Positions 62,148 through 64,000 of a stretch of DNA of 64,000 nt are shown here, piece after piece. Position 1 is the first letter of the stretch, and every line of letters starts with the position of its first letter. Below the pieces are notes generated by a model. The model worked only from the letters and a program-made list of their open reading frames with translations. It searched no databases and was not told where the DNA came from. The DNA is from Pararhodobacter sp. (GTDB taxonomy: Bacteria; Pseudomonadota; Alphaproteobacteria; Rhodobacterales; Rhodobacteraceae), in the NCBI RefSeq assembly GCF_034676545.1, contig NZ_JAUCBZ010000015.1, positions 2,821,001 through 2,885,000 of the forward strand, in the 5' to 3' direction. A program made the translations under genes and the position numbers.

Positions 62148-62178
62148 TACCCGGACCAGCGGGCCACCGAAAGGGGGC

Positions 62179-62619
62179 TCAACGCGGAGCCTTGACGCCA
62201 TACAGCTCCAACCGGTGCCCTTCCAGCCGATAGCCAAGACGCCGGGCGATGGCTTCTTTCAGGGCTTCGATTTCGGGGTCGCAAAACTCTATCACCTCGC
62301 CCGTCGCCACGTCGATCAGATGATCATGGTGATCGCGGTCGGCGTCCTCCCAGCGCGCGCGCCCGTCGCCGAATTCGCGCCGCTCCAGCAAGCCGACCTC
62401 CTCAAAGGCCTTGACCGTCCGGTACACGGTCGCGATGGAAATCCCCGGATCCTTGGCTGCGGCGCGGGCATGAAGCGCCTCGACATCCGGGTGATCCTCG
62501 GCGGTTTCAAGGATTTGTGCGATGACCCGGCGCTGCCCGGTCAGGCGCAAACCCTTCGCCTCGCATCGCACTGTCAGCCCTTGCCGATTGTCGTCTTTGG
62601 TCATGTGATCGCCATTCAC
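62179..62619 (-). CDS. Fur-family metalloregulator (Fur/Mur type)
   Basis: Regulator of 146 residues from a GTG at 62619, or 141 from ATG 62604. The winged helix contains RLTGQRRVIAQILE and DPGISIATVYRTVKAFEEV. The metal-binding segment is DRDHHDHLIDVATGEVIEF, and the structural CxxC pairs of some Fur proteins are absent, as in alphaproteobacterial Mur/Fur. The GTG start has AGAGAAG 7 bases upstream, the ATG none. A direct repeat CTTAG-N5-CTTAG just above the start (62630-62644) may be its own site. Confidence 0.87.
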   Translation of the reverse strand: MNGDHMTKDDNRQGLTVRCEAKGLRLTGQRRVIAQILETAEDHPDVEALHARAAAKDPGISIATVYRTVKAFEEVGLLERREFGDGRARWEDADRDHHDHLIDVATGEVIEFCDPEIEALKEAIARRLGYRLEGHRLELYGVKAPR

Positions 62620-62738
62620 CCGAACTTCTCTAAGTCAACCTAAGGCAAACACCGGATTGGCGAAAGACCAATGAGGGGCTTGACCTGACCCGCGCATGTT
62701 GATTCACTTGTGCAGCAATTTCAAGTCACAGGATGTCC

Positions 62739-63640
62739 ATGTCACAACCCCTTCGTCGGCCACTCGATCTTCAGGGGTTTTGGATGATGCTGGGTCTGGC
62801 CGCCCTGTTCGCGGCCAATAATGTCTTGATAAAACTTGGCAATCAAGGCCTTCAACCGGCGTTTTTCGCGGGCGCGCGGTCCGCGGTGGCAGCGCTGGCG
62901 CTTGGCGGCTGGATGGCCTGGCGCAGGATCTCACCGCGATTGGATCTCTGGCGTCCGGGCCTCGTGATGGGGGTGCTGTTCGCGGCGAATTCCTGTTTCT
63001 GTTCCTGGCACTCGACAACACCAGCGTGGTGCGCGCCTCGTCGATCTTTTATGCGATGCCGATCTGGCTGGCACTGGCCGCGCATTTCCTGTTTCCGGGC
63101 GAGCGCCTGACCCCGATCCGGTTTCTGGGGTTCCTGATGGGGTTCTCGGGCGTCGTCCTGACCTTTGCCGGGCGTGCGGATGCCGTGGAAGCGGGCAATA
63201 TCTGGGGCGATCTGGCGGCGTTGATTGCGGGCGTGTCCTGGGCCGGAGTTGTGGTCGTTTCGCGCAAATCCCGAATGGGGCTGGCGCGGCCGGAAACGCA
63301 GATTTTCTGGCAGCTTCTGGTCTCGGCGGCGCTGCTATGCGCCGTTGCGCCGCTCTTTGCGGGACCGCTGGTGCGGGAGTTCGACGGGTATCAGGCGGTG
63401 ATCTTCCTGATTCAGGCGCTCGGTGTCGCGGCGACCGGCTATGTGCTGTGGTTCTGGCTCCTGGGCCAATATCACGCCTCGGTTCTGGCCAGCTTCAGCT
63501 TCTTGACCCCGGCCCTGAGCGCCCTGCTGGGTTGGATGATGCTGGGCGAACCCGTCACCAGAGCCACGCCGATTGCGCTGGCTTTGCTGATCTCGGGGTT
63601 GGTGCTGATCAACCGCCGCCCGCGCAAATTGCCGGTTTAA
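62739..63640 (+). pseudogene. DMT/EamA-family transporter, frameshifted
   Basis: The first frame (ATG 62739, or 62733; AGG before 62739) encodes the first spans (MMLGLAALFAANNVLIKLG) up to GVLFAA. It then slips at about 62985 and stops at 63110. The rest (TSVVRASSIFYAMPIWLALA to the end) lies in another frame to 63640. Adding one G after GCGGCG (62982-62987) restores a normal protein of about 300 residues with the typical EamA sequence across the joint. Either a mutation or a sequencing error. Its stop shares TTAA with the convergent aroB stop. Confidence 0.75.
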
Positions 63641-64000
63641 CGCCCGGCCAATGCCTCGTCGAGCAAGGCCGCCAAGGCCGCGCGCGGCACGTCGGCGGTG
63701 ACGAAACTGTCGCCGATATCGCGCGCCAGGATAAACCGCATCGCCCCATCGACGACCTTTTTATCCTGCGCCATCAAGGCAATAAGCGCGTCGCGGCCGG
63801 GCAACTCTCCGGCAATATCCGCCAGGCTGCGCTTCATGCCCATATCGGCGAGATGTTCGGCAACGCGGACCGGGGCTTCTTGCGCGCACAGGCCCAGCCG
63901 CGCCGACAGATCGAACGCCAACTGACAGCCGATGGCCACGCCCTCGCCATGCAAGAGCCGGTCGGAATAGCCCGTCGCCGCCTCCAGCGCGTGCCCGAAT
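63637..64000 (-). CDS. aroB: 3-dehydroquinate synthase, C-terminal part (partial)
   Basis: The last 120 or so residues of AroB, the shikimate enzyme that makes 3-dehydroquinate; the gene continues beyond the right edge. Visible zinc-binding motifs are FGHALEAATGY and LLHGEGVAIGCQLAF, followed by the C-terminal helical region with LIALMAQDKKVVDGAMRFIL. An in-frame ATG at 63954 lies inside the motif and is not the true start. Confidence 0.9.
   Translation of the reverse strand, partial: FGHALEAATGYSDRLLHGEGVAIGCQLAFDLSARLGLCAQEAPVRVAEHLADMGMKRSLADIAGELPGRDALIALMAQDKKVVDGAMRFILARDIGDSFVTADVPRAALAALLDEALAGR

Noticed and set aside
1..64000. tRNA, rRNA, riboswitch, CRISPR array, insertion sequence or prophage
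   Set aside because: No cloverleaf, conserved rRNA segments, regularly spaced repeats, transposase or phage genes were recognised on reading both strands; small RNAs cannot be excluded without computation.

Overview
This window is a GC-rich, densely packed stretch of chromosome-like DNA. The alphaproteobacterial, probably Rhodobacterales (Roseobacter/Paracoccus-type) origin is inferred from gene styles: pimeloyl-CoA-type operon, tripartite tricarboxylate transporter with TctDE, PotABCD-type ABC operon, preTA, Fur/Mur-type regulator, eno and aroB. It holds 59 protein-coding loci. I recognised no rRNA, tRNA, CRISPR array, insertion sequence or prophage. Two loci are cut by the window edges (bases 1-1817 and 63637-64000). 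Three carry single-base frameshifts (10588-11065, 37467-38511, 62739-63640).

Layout. (1) 1-7.2 kb: a pim-like beta-oxidation operon (fused hydratase/3-hydroxyacyl-CoA dehydrogenase, thiolase, large and small acyl-CoA dehydrogenase subunits, thioesterase) facing a convergent acyl-CoA ligase. (2) 7.5-11.1 kb: D-amino-acid dehydrogenase, then a MarR regulator with a C-terminal Cys/His cluster, an exported protein and a frameshifted thioredoxin-fold protein. (3) 11.2-22.2 kb: a purine/nucleoside island with two nucleoside hydrolases, adenine deaminase, a complete ABC importer of the polyamine class, an MtaD/ATZ-type deaminase, a convergent M20 amidohydrolase and a phosphoribosyltransferase. (4) 22.2-28.0 kb: a CoA-transferase/acyl-CoA dehydrogenase pair with a divergent LysR regulator, and a 3-hydroxybenzoate 4-monooxygenase-like flavoprotein with a divergent MarR regulator. 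(5) 28.3-30.7 kb: SulP transporter plus universal stress protein.

(6) 30.7-38.5 kb: tctCBA plus AtuA-like and DUF4387 genes on the minus strand, divergent from the two-component system tctDE and a frameshifted solute-binding protein. (7) 38.5-44.1 kb: amidase and malonyl-CoA synthetase, converging on a DUF1501/DUF1800 pair. (8) 44.3-49.8 kb: aroQ, then a hydroxycinnamate-type set (crotonase, MarR, amidohydrolase) running into galB-galC-galD-type genes of the 4-oxalomesaconate branch of protocatechuate/gallate meta-cleavage. (9) 50-55 kb: second SulP transporter, a glycosyltransferase-like gene with a cysteine-less asparagine-synthetase homologue, and a flavin reductase. (10) 55-59 kb: third nucleoside hydrolase and the dihydropyrimidine dehydrogenase pair preT-preA. 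(11) 59-64 kb: small disordered protein, enolase, two DMT exporters flanking a Fur-family regulator, and the end of aroB.

Together the genes describe a metabolically versatile heterotroph. It degrades dicarboxylate or fatty acyl-CoAs and plant-derived aromatics, and it scavenges purine and pyrimidine nucleosides. Tight spacing (ATGA/GTGA overlaps) marks the operons. Four convergent gene pairs share a palindromic 4-base stop overlap (CTAG three times, TTAA once).
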